Source: Sorex araneus
Lineage: Eukaryota; Chordata; Mammalia; Eulipotyphla; Soricidae
Length of the DNA: 64,000 nucleotides
Assembly (NCBI RefSeq): GCF_027595985.1
Contig: NC_073304.1
Location: forward strand, 216,754,000-216,817,999
Direction: 5' to 3'
Below are positions 57,301 to 64,000 of this stretch, one piece after another. The notes below the pieces were generated by a model. The model was not told the origin of the DNA. It was given only the letters and a program-made list of their open reading frames with translations, and ran no database searches. A program made the translations under genes and the position numbers. The number at the start of each line of letters is the position of its first letter. Within the stretch, counting starts at the first letter, position 1.

Positions 57301-59322
57301 TGACTGAAAATCCATTATGAACAGCTTTATAATAGTCTATTCACAGATATTCATTAAAAAAAAATCTAAAAAAAATAGGATAATGACCAAGCATTTCTGT
57401 GACTTCTGGTATTTCAACCTAAAAAAAAAATGGAGGGGGGGTAGGAAATGACCAACAAAAAAATTAAAATATATTAATAGGGAAAGAGAAGTTACAACTG
57501 AAAACAAATATTAAAAGTCAAATGCAGGTAGCCACACAAATGTAGCTTCAGTAGTACAGCACATGCCCTCCACGTGCAGAGGCCCAGGTTCATCCCCGGC
57601 ACTTCTCTCCAAGCAGATTCAGGTATTCTCCATGCAGCCCCTAATAGTGCCAGAGCAAGCCCTCTATACACACACACACACGCACACGCACGCACAACAA
57701 CAGCAACAATAACAAAAACTCATTCAAATCAACAATCCTGAGGTGATTCTGCAACTAAACTGGTTTAGACACTGGTCTGGAGTTTTATTTCTTATGATCT
57801 CTGCAGAGTAGATACTAACGATGCATAAGAATCACATATTAGGGGCTGGAGAAATAGCACAGCGGGTAGGATGTTTGCCTTGCACGCAGACGACCCGGGT
57901 TCCGGGTTCGATTCCCAGCATCCCATATGGTCCCCTGAGCACCGCCAGGGGTGATTCCTGAGTGCAGAGCCAGGAATAACCCTTGTGCATCGCCAGGTGT
58001 GACCCAAAAAGCAAAAAAAAAAAAAAAAATCACATATTAGAATTTTAGTGACTGTGCTATATGTAAAAATGACAAACTGTACATAGAAAATTGAATATTA
58101 TGATTGCCAAATACCTGCAATTAGTTGAGAATTAGCCGTATTTGCTGAATTAATTTTTCCTGTATTATCTATAGATCTGTCTGTGTGTGCATGATATGCA
58201 CACACACTTGTATATTACTTTATATATATTATGTATACAGGCTGGAGCAATAGCACAGTGGGCAGGGCATTTGTCTTGCACATGGCCGACCCAAGTTCGA
58301 TTCCTCCATCCTTCTCGGAGAGCCCAGCAAGCTACAAAGAGCATTCCACCTGAATGGCAGAACCCAGCAAGCTACCCATGGCGTATTGGGTAGTAACAAG
58401 TAACAGTAACAAGTCTCACAATGGAGATGTTACTGGCGCCTACTCGAGCAAATCAATGAGCAATGGGATGACAGTGACAGTGATTTATGATCTCAGTTTC
58501 ATGTGGAGCCAGAAAAAAAAACCCCACTCTTCTGTACTAGCTATGTCAAGAACTACTATTTAATAGCAGAGACGGAAATGCTTTAGACAGAAATCTCTAC
58601 ACGCTATTGGTTGTTTCAACAAACAGCTTACACATAGATTTAGCATGATTCTGGAAATGTGGAAACCACTTTAGCTAGGAAAGATTAATTTTCAACACCA
58701 AGTTTTGTTGTATAGAAATATTTTAGATGACACCTAGCTCTGCTCAGAGATCACTCCTGTGGGGGCTTGGGAGATCATATATGGGATGCTGGGGATTAAA
58801 CTGGGTAGGTGCATACAAGGGAAGCACCCTACCTGCTGTACTATCTCTCTAGCCCCATTATTGGGTACTTTTGAGGGCAGCAGTGATTTGAAGAAAATTC
58901 TGGGTCCACCTACAGATAATCATAATATCTGATGATACAATCATACTATACACCCTGTATCTATAACACTAGATGCACAAAAAAATTCTGTAAAATAATT
59001 GGACAAAGGTACACATTAATTTTGTTAAGTATCACAATCTATATTACGACAGTAGAAAAGTTTATAAGGCAAATTTCTTAGAACAAAACAAAAAAACTCA
59101 AACCTTCTATTTGTTTGGTCATACTGTTTTGATACAACAATGTCAGCTAGCAAAACTGAATAGATAAGAGCAACGTAAAACCTGACTTTGAGAATTTCAT
59201 CTGGTTGCAGCTCTATACTATATCATGTCGGAAGAAACTTCCCCTGTAGTGTGTCAACCATTCTTACCCTGGAGACCTGGGCACAGCGACACAAGGTAAC
59301 GACATCCAGAAAAGAGAATATC
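30218..59322 (-). CDS. FBXL20: FBXL20, F-box and leucine-rich repeat protein 20 (13 coding exons, 5' end off the window)
   Basis: FBXL20 (mouse SCRAPPER) is the substrate receptor of an SKP1-CUL1-RBX1 ubiquitin ligase; reported targets include presynaptic RIM1 and the VPS34 lipid kinase. I joined 13 exons by reading frame and splice sites: 59268-59322, 54858-54932, 53470-53564, 51775-51843, 46153-46248, 44634-44760, 43030-43104, 40960-41090, 38458-38518, 36021-36065, 34065-34121, 31158-31370, 30218-30325. They total 1207 nt including the stop, without a frameshift, and supply residues 35 (split codon) to 436 if the missing 5' part matches human. The rest of the F-box is followed by cysteine-type LRRs (C..L..L.L..C..ITD) and a C-terminal CIIL prenylation box. 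The HLGNGACAHDQLEV segment and the PSVGGSRQRF tail distinguish it from paralog FBXL2. Exons 1-2 lie beyond 64000. Confidence 0.97.
30326..31157 (-). other. FBXL20: FBXL20 intron with four degenerate SINEs
   Basis: Donor AGG|gtaaag, acceptor cag|ACC. SINE remnants at about 30409-30532 (+), 30637-30772 (+), 30790-30899 (-) and 30912-31062 (-). Nothing else seen. Confidence 0.75.
31158..31370 (-). CDS. FBXL20: FBXL20 exon, residues 331-401 (C-terminal LRRs)
   Basis: The largest coding exon in the window: 71 whole codons, phase 0 at both ends, acceptor ttgcag|AGC, donor AGG|gtaaag. It encodes the last LRRs, with the repeated signatures CELITDDGI, LDNCPLITDASLEHL and LYDCQQITRAGIKRL. Third-position changes aside, it reads as the FBXL20 family sequence. 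Confidence 0.97.
31465..31646 (-). repeat. SOR-type SINE, 12-bp TSD
   Basis: Minus-strand copy between cttcttggctat at 31453-31464 and at 31647-31658. Confidence 0.95.
32662..32848 (-). repeat. SOR-type SINE, left arm of an inverted pair
   Basis: Full-length minus-strand copy. It shares with 32875-33047 the unusual variants ccaagccggg (for cgacccggg) and gtgaccccggtgcatcg. A 4-nt duplication (catgcatg) lies before the B box. Confidence 0.95.
32875..33047 (+). repeat. SOR-type SINE, right arm of an inverted pair
   Basis: Full-length plus-strand copy, 26 bp from the previous one and head to head with it. It lacks an obvious direct target-site repeat; its flanks instead carry an inverted 13-bp repeat (32848-32860 and 33045-33057). 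Confidence 0.95.
33344..33528 (-). repeat. SOR-type SINE, 16-bp TSD
   Basis: Minus-strand copy with a (ttta)n tail, between ttaaaattactttatt at 33328-33343 and 33529-33544. Confidence 0.96.
34065..34121 (-). CDS. FBXL20: FBXL20 exon, residues 312-330
   Basis: 57 nt, phase 0 at both ends; acceptor ttttag|ATT, donor TTG|gtgagt. Encodes ITDSTLIQLSIHCPRLQVL, one LRR turn. Confidence 0.96.
34664..34838 (-). repeat. SOR-type SINE
   Basis: Minus-strand copy. The flanks share an imperfect duplication around cctgaacctc. Confidence 0.92.
35101..35266 (-). repeat. SOR-type SINE, 16-bp TSD
   Basis: Near-consensus copy between ctgctttcctattttt at 35085-35100 and 35267-35282. The left repeat merges with its T-tail. 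Confidence 0.96.
36021..36065 (-). CDS. FBXL20: FBXL20 short exon, residues 297-311
   Basis: 45 nt, phase 0 at both ends; acceptor ttgtag|AAT, donor CAG|gtaaga. Encodes NCHELEKMDLEECVQ. It is symmetrical, so skipping would keep the frame while deleting most of one LRR. Confidence 0.96.
36755..37024 (-). mobile_element. 5'-truncated LINE-1 3' end, 16-bp TSD
   Basis: Minus-strand insertion bounded by cacaccaactatttta at 36739-36754 and 37025-37040. It starts (plus view) with a (ttttat)n tail and contains caccagtgcccattctccac, the complement of the motif at 10420. No coding part is left. Confidence 0.8.
37382..37556 (-). repeat. SOR-type SINE
   Basis: Minus-strand copy, moderately diverged near its head (gtgctattgctccag). 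Confidence 0.92.
38148..38297 (-). repeat. SOR-type SINE with internal deletion
   Basis: Minus-strand copy lacking the 'gaattactcctggcggtgct' stretch. Imperfect flanking repeat around ttcatattctt. Confidence 0.9.
38458..38518 (-). CDS. FBXL20: FBXL20 exon, residues 276-296
   Basis: 61 nt: the last base of Arg276, then ILEVARCSQLTDVGFTTLAR. Acceptor aacag|A, donor AGG|gtaggt. Confidence 0.96.
38519..40959 (-). other. FBXL20: FBXL20 intron
   Basis: Old minus-strand SINEs at about 39384-39531, 40211-40340, 40341-40448 and 40599-40744. 38520-39380 and 39532-40210 are unique AT-rich sequence with no supported feature. Confidence 0.65.
40960..41090 (-). CDS. FBXL20: FBXL20 exon, residues 233-276
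   Basis: 131 nt starting with the Gln codon CAA that follows the previous exon's TTA. Acceptor ttgtag|CAA, donor AG|gtaaac. Encodes LRRs with QITDEGLITICRGC and CSNITDAIL. It reads CRKLQ and ILSALG where I remember CHKLQ and ILNALG in human. Confidence 0.96.
41091..43029 (-). other. FBXL20: FBXL20 intron, mostly unique
   Basis: 41100-42480 is AT-rich and free of recognisable repeats. One young SINE at 42496-42673. Confidence 0.65.
42496..42673 (-). repeat. SOR-type SINE, 15-bp TSD
   Basis: Near-consensus copy between catgcattcaccttt at 42481-42495 and 42674-42688. Confidence 0.96.
43030..43104 (-). CDS. FBXL20: FBXL20 exon, residues 208-232
   Basis: 75 nt, phase 0 at both ends; acceptor ttctag|CTA. 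The donor is TTA|gtaaga, lacking the usual G at the last exon base. Encodes LEDEALKYIGAHCPELV and LNLQTCL. The strong gtaaga presumably compensates for the weak exon end. Confidence 0.95.
43105..44633 (-). other. FBXL20: FBXL20 intron
   Basis: Old minus-strand SINEs at about 43881-44067 and 44346-44484. The rest is unique AT-rich sequence. Confidence 0.65.
44634..44760 (-). CDS. FBXL20: FBXL20 exon, residues 165-207
   Basis: 127 nt: the last base of Ser165, then EGCPLLEQLNISWCDQ and further to GCTQ. Acceptor cctaag|T, donor CAG|gtaata. Two LRRs with CDQVTKDGI spacing. Confidence 0.97.
44761..46152 (-). other. FBXL20: FBXL20 intron with SINEs
   Basis: Old minus-strand SINEs at about 44978-45107, 45507-45651 and 45662-45821, plus the young nested copy at 45117-45298. 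45822-46152 is unique. Confidence 0.7.
45117..45298 (-). repeat. SOR-type SINE at the head end of an older SINE, 18-bp TSD
   Basis: Perfect ctggccccaagttttctg at 45099-45116 and 45299-45316. The first half of that site is the end of the old SINE at 44978-45107. Confidence 0.97.
46153..46248 (-). CDS. FBXL20: FBXL20 exon, residues 133-165
   Basis: 96 nt: the last base of Ala133, then TCTSLSKFCSKLRHLDL, ASCTSITNMSLKAL and two bases of Ser165. Acceptor tttcag|T, donor AG|gtaaat. It has no ATG-led open frame of its own on the gene strand; I found it by searching for the missing LRR between exons at 44760 and 51775. Confidence 0.96.
47120..47290 (-). repeat. SOR-type SINE
   Basis: Minus-strand copy. 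The flanks share tcaattaaa with a short indel. Confidence 0.93.
47396..47576 (-). repeat. SOR-type SINE
   Basis: Minus-strand copy with long T-tail (ggtcacacctggcaatgcac to atcgctccagcccc). Confidence 0.93.
47831..48018 (+). repeat. SOR-type SINE with (AAAAC)n tail
   Basis: Plus-strand copy inserted in an old minus-strand SINE. The flanks share ttgtttttgtgtt. Confidence 0.94.
51102..51330 (-). repeat. Second-type (composite) SINE
   Basis: Reverse copy: cactgtcatcctgttcatc, ctcgagcgggcaccagtaac, ttgccgggctctccgagagg, then the head complement. The A-box end is truncated. Confidence 0.88.
51775..51843 (-). CDS. FBXL20: FBXL20 exon, residues 110-133
   Basis: 69 nt: the last base of Arg110, then TFAQNCRNIEVLNLNGC, TKTTD and two bases of Ala133. 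Acceptor tttcag|A pairs with the GC donor at 53469; donor GC|gtaagt. Confidence 0.97.
52082..52257 (-). repeat. SOR-type SINE
   Basis: Minus-strand copy. The flanks share an imperfect ctcaaacataattttt-like duplication. Confidence 0.92.
52735..52860. repeat. Dispersed non-SINE repeat, copy 2
   Basis: Shares acaggctt.tccag, catgttcaagggagaac and gggcttgacgaacaagctcc-like words with 12655-12775. Confidence 0.55.
53470..53564 (-). CDS. FBXL20: FBXL20 exon, residues 79-110
   Basis: 95 nt: GRVVENISKRCGGFLRKLSL, RGCLGVGDNAL and two bases (AG) of Arg110. Acceptor ttacag|GGC. The donor is gcaaga, not gt; the frame and the next exon's first base require this junction. Confidence 0.96.
53565..54857 (-). 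other. FBXL20: FBXL20 intron, mostly unique
   Basis: One worn minus-strand SINE at about 53875-53997. The rest is AT-rich with no supported feature. Confidence 0.65.
54858..54932 (-). CDS. FBXL20: FBXL20 exon, residues 54-78 (end of F-box)
   Basis: 75 nt, phase 0 at both ends. Encodes AWNVLALDGSNWQRIDLF and DFQRDIE, the second half of the F-box, which contacts SKP1. A strong polypyrimidine tract precedes acceptor aaatag|GCC; donor GAG|gtataa. Confidence 0.97.
56700..57370 (+). mobile_element. Probable LINE-1 3' UTR
   Basis: Runs from a GC-rich stretch (cagagcttggtgccacc) through agaaagctactccagcctt and ggtggagggatgggtgttga to an A-rich end. The last 180 bp match the LINE-1 3' ends at 10315 and 36755 in diverged form. 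No reverse transcriptase frame. The left edge is uncertain. Confidence 0.5.
57843..58027 (+). repeat. SOR-type SINE with 7-bp duplication at the B box
   Basis: Copy between aatcacatattag at 57830-57842 and 58028-58040. ccgggtt is tandemly doubled at 57895-57908. Confidence 0.96.
58229..58483 (+). repeat. Second-type (composite) SINE
   Basis: Complete head, then tcctccatccttctcggag, two agcaagctac boxes, gtctcacaatggagatg and gatgacagtgacagtg. Confidence 0.92.
59268..59322 (-). CDS. FBXL20: FBXL20 exon, residues 35-53 (middle of F-box); most 5' exon in window
   Basis: 55 nt: the last base of Arg35, then IFSFLDVVTLCRCAQVSR. Acceptor ttttag|G, donor AGG|gtaaga. This is the central F-box helix region. 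The preceding exon (ending LPKELLL) was not found up to 64000. Confidence 0.95.
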
Positions 59323-59679
59323 CTAAAAAGAGGAGACATATTTTATTATATAATAAAGTTGTTTCTCATAATTTGTGTCTACAAATTATTGGTTATGTTA
59401 AAAGACACAAAATACAAAATGGCAGAACTTTTTTTAAACAAACACAAAAAACTCAAGCAATTCACTGAGATACACAGAGGAAGAAAGTACCTTTTACTTA
59501 ATAATCTGTACTTTAAGTACCTTACAAGTTCACTTAATTATATCTGACTGATATGATTTATTTATATATGAAATATTTCTGACTGATATGATTTAAAAGT
59601 GAAACATTTTTTACATATCTGGCTATCAAAAGAAATTATTTAGGAGAAAATGTTTTTAAAATTGCAGTACATATTTGTG

Positions 59680-59850
59680 CTTTTTTTCTTTTTGGGTCAC
59701 ACCTGGCGATGCACAGGGGTTACTCCTGGCTCTGCACTCAGGAATTACCCCCGGCAGTGCTCAGGGGACCATATGGGATGCTGGGAATCGAACCCGGGTC
59801 AGACATGTGCAAGGCAAACGCCCTACCCACTGTGCTATTGCTCCAGCCCC
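59680..59850 (-). repeat. SOR-type SINE
   Basis: Near-consensus minus-strand copy (ggtcacacctggcgatgcac to attgctccagcccc). Confidence 0.94.
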
Positions 59851-60073
59851 TATGCTGGAGAGATTCTTGCAGGTAAGGTTCTTGCCCTTCACATGGCTGA
59901 CATGGTTCAATCCCTGGCACAATTCATGGTCTCCTGAGCCCCACCAGGAATGATCCCAGAGTGCAGAGCCAGGAGTAAGCCCTGAGCACCACTGGGTATG
60001 GCAACAAAAAACAACCTTGTAGTTAAAGTAAAAAGGAAGATAAATAACATTTGTAGCATTTAATAAAAGTATA

Positions 60074-60322
60074 GGGGCTGCTGGAGATAGCACAGCTGTA
60101 GGGCATTTGCCTCTCATGTGGCCAACCCATGTTCTATTCCTCTGCCCCTCTCAGAGAGCCGGGCAAGCTCCCGAGAGTATTGCGTCCTCAAGGCAGAGCC
60201 TGGCAAGCTACCCGTGACCTACTGGATATGTCAATAACAGTAACAATAAGTCTCACAATGAGAGACGGTACTGGTGCCCGCTGGAACAAATCGATGAGCA
60301 ACAGGATGACAGTGACAGTGAC
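60074..60322 (+). repeat. Second-type (composite) SINE
   Basis: Head, then cctctgcccctctcagagag, ggcaagctac, agtctcacaatgagagac and aggatgacagtgacagtgac. A plus-strand SOR-type copy follows directly. Confidence 0.9.
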
Positions 60323-60668
60323 AGGGGCTGGAGTGATAGTTCAGTGGGCTGGGTCTTGCACATGGCAGACCAGGCATCCCATATGGTCCCTGAGCACCGC
60401 CAGGAGTAATTCCTGACCGTAGCTCCAGGAGTAACCCCCTGAGTATTGCTGGATGTGGCCCAGAAACCAAAACCAAAATCAAAAAAGGCATGTTAATTTT
60501 TTTTGTTTGTTTTGCATTTGGAGTCACACCCAGAGACGTTCAGGGGTTATTCCTAGCTCTGCACTGAGGAGCTACTCCTGGATGTGCTCAGGGGACCATA
60601 CCCAGGTCGGCCTGGTGCAAGGCAAATGCCCTAACCACAGTACTATTGCTCCAGCCTCCTAGCGTTAA

Positions 60669-60831
60669 ATTTTTTTTTTTTTTTTTTTTTGCTTTTTGGT
60701 ACTCCTGGCTTTGCACTCAGGAATTACTCCTGGTGGTGCTTGGGGGGACCATACAGGATGCCAGGGATCAAACCCGGGTCGGCTGCATGCAAGGCAAACG
60801 CCCTACCCGCTGTGCTATCGCTCCGGTCCCC
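60669..60831 (-). repeat. SOR-type SINE with deleted 3' part
   Basis: A long T-tail runs straight into gctttttggtactcctggc, so about 25 nt of the usual gtcacaccc region are missing. Confidence 0.92.
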
Positions 60832-61104
60832 TAAAGTTAAATCTTTAATACACAGTGCCAGGTTACAATCATCACAAATATTTCAATCTTATGTTTATTT
60901 ATATAATTAAATAAAAATGTAATAAATAAATTATAGCATATCTATTATAGTTAAATATTTACTCTGAAGTATTATTATTTAAAATAATCCATTTTCTAAG
61001 ACCACTTACTCTTCTGAGTCACCAGTAAAAACAGATCAGATCACACAGGGAATAAAGTGAATTGTCATTCTCATTTATACTTGTAGTCCTCTTTACCCAT
61101 GAAC

Positions 61105-61313
61105 TGTCACTATCATTGTCATCCCGTTGCTCATCGATTTGTTTGAGTGGGCACCAGTAACATCTCTCATTGTGAGACTTATTTGTTACTGTTTTTGGCA
61201 TATCCAATACGCCATGGGTAGCTTGCCAGGCTCTCCGAGAGGGGCGGAGGAATAGAACATGGGTCAGCCTCGTGGAAGGCAAACACCCTACCGCTGCGCT
61301 ATCATTCCAGCCC
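61105..61313 (-). repeat. Second-type (composite) SINE with internal deletion
   Basis: Starts actgtcactatcattgtcat and keeps one ggtagcttgccaggctctcc box instead of two. The flanks share cccatgaac. Confidence 0.92.
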
Positions 61314-61499
61314 ATGAACAGAATTAAAAAATTTTTTTTGGCTGTGGTCTTTTTTTTGCTTTGGGGGGCACATCCAGTGGTGCTCAGGGTTTATTCCTGG
61401 CTCTGTGCTCAGGGATCATCCCTGGCAGTTCAGGGGAACACATGGGGTGCCGGGGATTGATGCTAGGTTAGTGTGCAAGGAGAGTAGCCCTATCTACAT

Positions 61500-61632
61500 T
61501 ACTACTCCTGGCTCTGCACTCAGGAATTACTCCTGGTGGTGCTCAGGGGACCATATGGGATGCTGGGAATCGAACCTGGGTTGGCCGCGTGCAAGGCAAA
61601 TGCCCTACCCGCTGTGCTATTGCTTCATCCCC
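61500..61632 (-). repeat. Truncated SOR-type SINE
   Basis: Head-proximal two thirds of a young copy (actactcctggctctgcac to attgcttcatccccc), fused to an older SINE on its left. Confidence 0.88.
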
Positions 61633-61650
61633 CATCTTAAACAAATTTTT

Positions 61651-61876
61651 AATAGCACCGTAGCACTGTTGTCCCGTTGTTCATCGTCTCAATTGTGAGA
61701 CTTGTTGTTACTGTTTTTGGTATATTCAATATGCCACAGGTAGCTTGCCAGGCTCTAATGTGCGGGAGGGATACTCATGGTAGCTTGCCGGGCTCTCCAA
61801 GAGGGATGGAGGAATCGAACCCGGGTGGCCGCATGCAAGGCAAACGCCCTACCCGCTGTGCTATCACTTCAGTCCA
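61651..61876 (-). repeat. Second-type (composite) SINE
   Basis: Both tagcttgcc boxes and the complete head complement are present. An internal deletion removes the gctcgagcgggcaccagt region. Confidence 0.9.
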
Positions 61877-62142
61877 AATGTTAGCATCTAACATTATTAT
61901 TAATTTTGGTTTTGGGGCCACACTCGGTGATCCTCAGGGCTTACTCCTGGCCCTGTGCTCAAGAATCACTCCTGGTAGGGCTCAGGGGATCACATGGGGT
62001 GCAGAGAATGAACCTGGATCAGCCATATGCAAAGCAAGCACCCTATCTGCTATCACTCCATTTCCCTCAAAGTGCCCTGCCTGCTGTATTATTGTTCTGG
62101 CCCCTTAAACAAATTTTTAATATTAATTAAAAAAATATGACT

Positions 62143-62311
62143 GGGGGCTGGAGCAATAGCACAGCGGGTAGGGCGTTTGCCTTGCACGTGGCCGACCCAG
62201 GTGTGAATCCCAGCATCCCATATGGTCCCCTGAGCACCTTCAGGAGGAGTGCAGAGCCAGGAGTAACCTCTGTGCATCACCAGGTGTGATCCAAAAAAAT
62301 AGCAGAAAAAA
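62143..62311 (+). repeat. SOR-type SINE
   Basis: Plus-strand copy lacking 'gtaattcctga' (reads ttcaggaggagtgcagagcc); B box altered (gtgtgaatccc). Confidence 0.92.
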
Positions 62312-64000
62312 TTATATATATACATATGGCTGCACTGGGTGATGAAAATGCTAGGCATGTGCTTGACCACTCATGAGCTGTTAGCCTGTTAAAGTCCTCC
62401 TTTAAAGAACCAAAATTACAATCTTAGGACTGGGGGGCAGAGAGAGAGCTCAATAGGCTGAGTCTGAGCTATGCCTGTGGGAGGCTGGGTTCAATTTCTT
62501 GTAGTGGAGGAACAACCACAGAGCAAGTACGTTTTGGCCCCCAAATAAAGATTCCAATGTGCTAGCTGTCCATTGGATTTTCACAATATAATACACACTA
62601 AACAGAGAAGACAAATAGTCACTGCACTCCTTCATTCAAGTGGCCTGGTCTTTCCTATCCGGATTTTTGTCCTTAATAAGATGGATGTGATATGTCTTTA
62701 AGTTTAAGTCCCTTCTACTGCTCCACAAATGGTCTAAGGTCAGCTAGTAAGGAACTCTATGAATTTTATTTGTTCTACATACTTGACATTTAACCCTTCA
62801 CAAAATTACTTTGAGGGCTACGTATGTTCATATTAGAATGGTTTATGCAGCTTCTCCTATTATCTAGGGATTATATATCATTTAATGTTGATAGCTTTAA
62901 GAGAAGATCTCCCCATCTCATCAATAAACTGTTGAAAATGGGTCTAGCCTGAAGGTTAAGTAGTGTGAGTCTCATTTTGCCTACTCTCAGTAAAAACAGA
63001 AAGCAAAATCGACTACTGCGAGCTTTTTGAAGTACCATGTGAATAAGACAGGATAAAATCTCTATCTTATTGCTGCAAAAAAAAAAAAAAAAAAAGAAGA
63101 AAGAAAAGCTATAGAAACAATAAAACTTTTCAATGTTCAATTTCTGAAGGGCCAGGGCTGCAGGGATACTGCAGCAGGTAGGGCTTGGCCCAGGCAACTG
63201 ACTGACCTGGGTTCTATCACTAGCACTCCATAGGGTCTCCTGAGGCTCACAGGGAGTGCTCCCTGAGCACAGAGTCAGAACTAAGCCCTCAGCACCTCTG
63301 GGTGTGGCACCAAAACCAAAATAAATAAGAATAAAAAACTAATTTTTGCAAGTCCAAAGAGATAGTACAGGGGTTAAGGCACTTGGCTAGGATGGCCTGA
63401 GCACAGAGCAGAGCCGAGAGTTGCCTCCAAGCATCACTGGTGCCATTCAAAGCTCCCTCTCCTAAATATACAGTTAGAAACAAGCTTAAACATCTATAAA
63501 GAATGCTTATGGTACATTCATTTAATGGACTGTTATAGTTAGAAGGCATTAAAAATAAGAGAGTCATATAAACTGATCTTATGAAATGTAAAAAAACAAG
63601 CAGGTTATAAAATTATTCATTTCAGGATCTCACCTTTGTAAGAATGCAAAATATGCATGCACTTGTGTGCAATACTGTATATTATAAGCCTAGATGTACA
63701 AGACTGTGGATATAGGACCAAGAAAGAGATTTGCTTATTGTGTAGTGTGTCAGACTCATGAATAATATGTATTACACTGTCTGAAAAATACTTTCAGGCT
63801 CTAGATAGAGCTCTTTGGATGCAAAACTAAATTTGGCTATGCTTTAGGTTTCTGGTTAATGTCTGTGGAATGATCAAGAATAGTCCAAGTACATGGAGTA
63901 TGGTGCCCCAAAAACAGAGAAAGTCTGTGGGTAGTTTAAAGGACTACTGTACATGCTTTGCATGGCAGTGGCTTGAGTTCAATCTCCTGCACCGCAATTG

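Larger units (their letters stand above)
54933..59267 (-). other. FBXL20: FBXL20 intron with mixed repeats
   Basis: Three old plus-strand SINEs in a row at about 55423-55570, 55571-55735 and 55751-55926; another at 56161-56340 (+); a SINE with a (CA)n end at about 57540-57700 (+); an old one at about 58722-58856 (-). 54950-55420, 56341-56690 and 58860-59265 are unique. Confidence 0.65.
59323..64000 (-). other. FBXL20: FBXL20 intron 2 (partial), repeat-dense
   Basis: Old repeats beyond those listed: about 59852-60015 (+), 60323-60488 (+), 60498-60657 (-), 61332-61501 (-), 61904-62103 (-), 62422-62546 (+), 63149-63330 (+), 63350-63460 (+), 63926-64000 (+, cut by the edge). 60840-61100, 62550-63145 and 63465-63920 are unique; a 19-A run lies near 63077-63095. 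Confidence 0.65.

Noticed and set aside
30218..59322. FBXL2 instead of FBXL20
   Set aside because: The HLGNGACAHDQLEV segment, the SVGGSRQRF tail, and linkage to STAC2 fit FBXL20. An intron-containing, intact frame also excludes a processed pseudogene.
62871..63197. Open frame with LLLKLSTLN suspected to be the missing FBXL20 exon
   Set aside because: It does not match the expected LPKELLLR segment and lacks suitable splice sites.
1..64000. CRISPR arrays, operons or other prokaryotic systems
   Set aside because: Repeats are interspersed retroelements with target-site duplications, not regularly spaced; genes have spliceosomal introns.

Overview
The window is mammalian nuclear DNA. It shows intron-split genes, one CpG island and about a hundred copies of a tRNA-derived SINE. 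The SINE head (gatagcacagcgggtagggc, followed by a ggttcgattcc B box) and its body ending in gtgacccaaaaag plus an A-tail are those I associate with shrews (SOR-type SINE, Sorex). The species call is from memory of the family, about 75% sure; a eutherian source is certain.

Layout. Two protein genes are present, both read on the minus strand. (1) 1-7450: the 5' end of STAC2. Coding exon 1 (6693-6782) lies in a CpG island at about 5940-7450 with Oct, CCAAT and GC-box motifs upstream; everything left of it is the start of intron 1. (2) About 7450-23940: the intergenic interval, holding SINEs of many ages, LINE-1 3' ends, MIR remnants and a few non-repetitive blocks, one of which looks like an enhancer. 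(3) About 23940-64000: FBXL20. Thirteen consecutive coding exons, from F-box residue 35 to the stop codon, can be placed to the base. All reading frames and junction phases agree, and the coding total (1207 nt) fits a 436-residue protein lacking only about the first 34 codons, which lie off the right edge. The region left of the stop is SINE-poor for more than 6 kb and is probably a long 3' UTR.

The order STAC2 then FBXL20, both on the same strand, matches human 17q12. The two genes have no known joint pathway: STAC2 is an adaptor for voltage-gated calcium channels, and FBXL20 is the substrate receptor of an SCF ubiquitin ligase.

Points worth a second look are a GC-AG intron in FBXL20, an inverted pair of closely related SINEs flanked by a 13-bp inverted repeat, a tight cluster of TAATTA sites beside the STAC2 CpG island, an intergenic SOX/homeodomain/bZIP site cluster, a perfect 12-bp hairpin downstream of FBXL20, a second composite SINE family, and a sense-strand excess of young SINEs inside FBXL20. 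I saw no sign of a wholly new genetic system. Nearly all the short open frames come from SINEs or GC-rich DNA.
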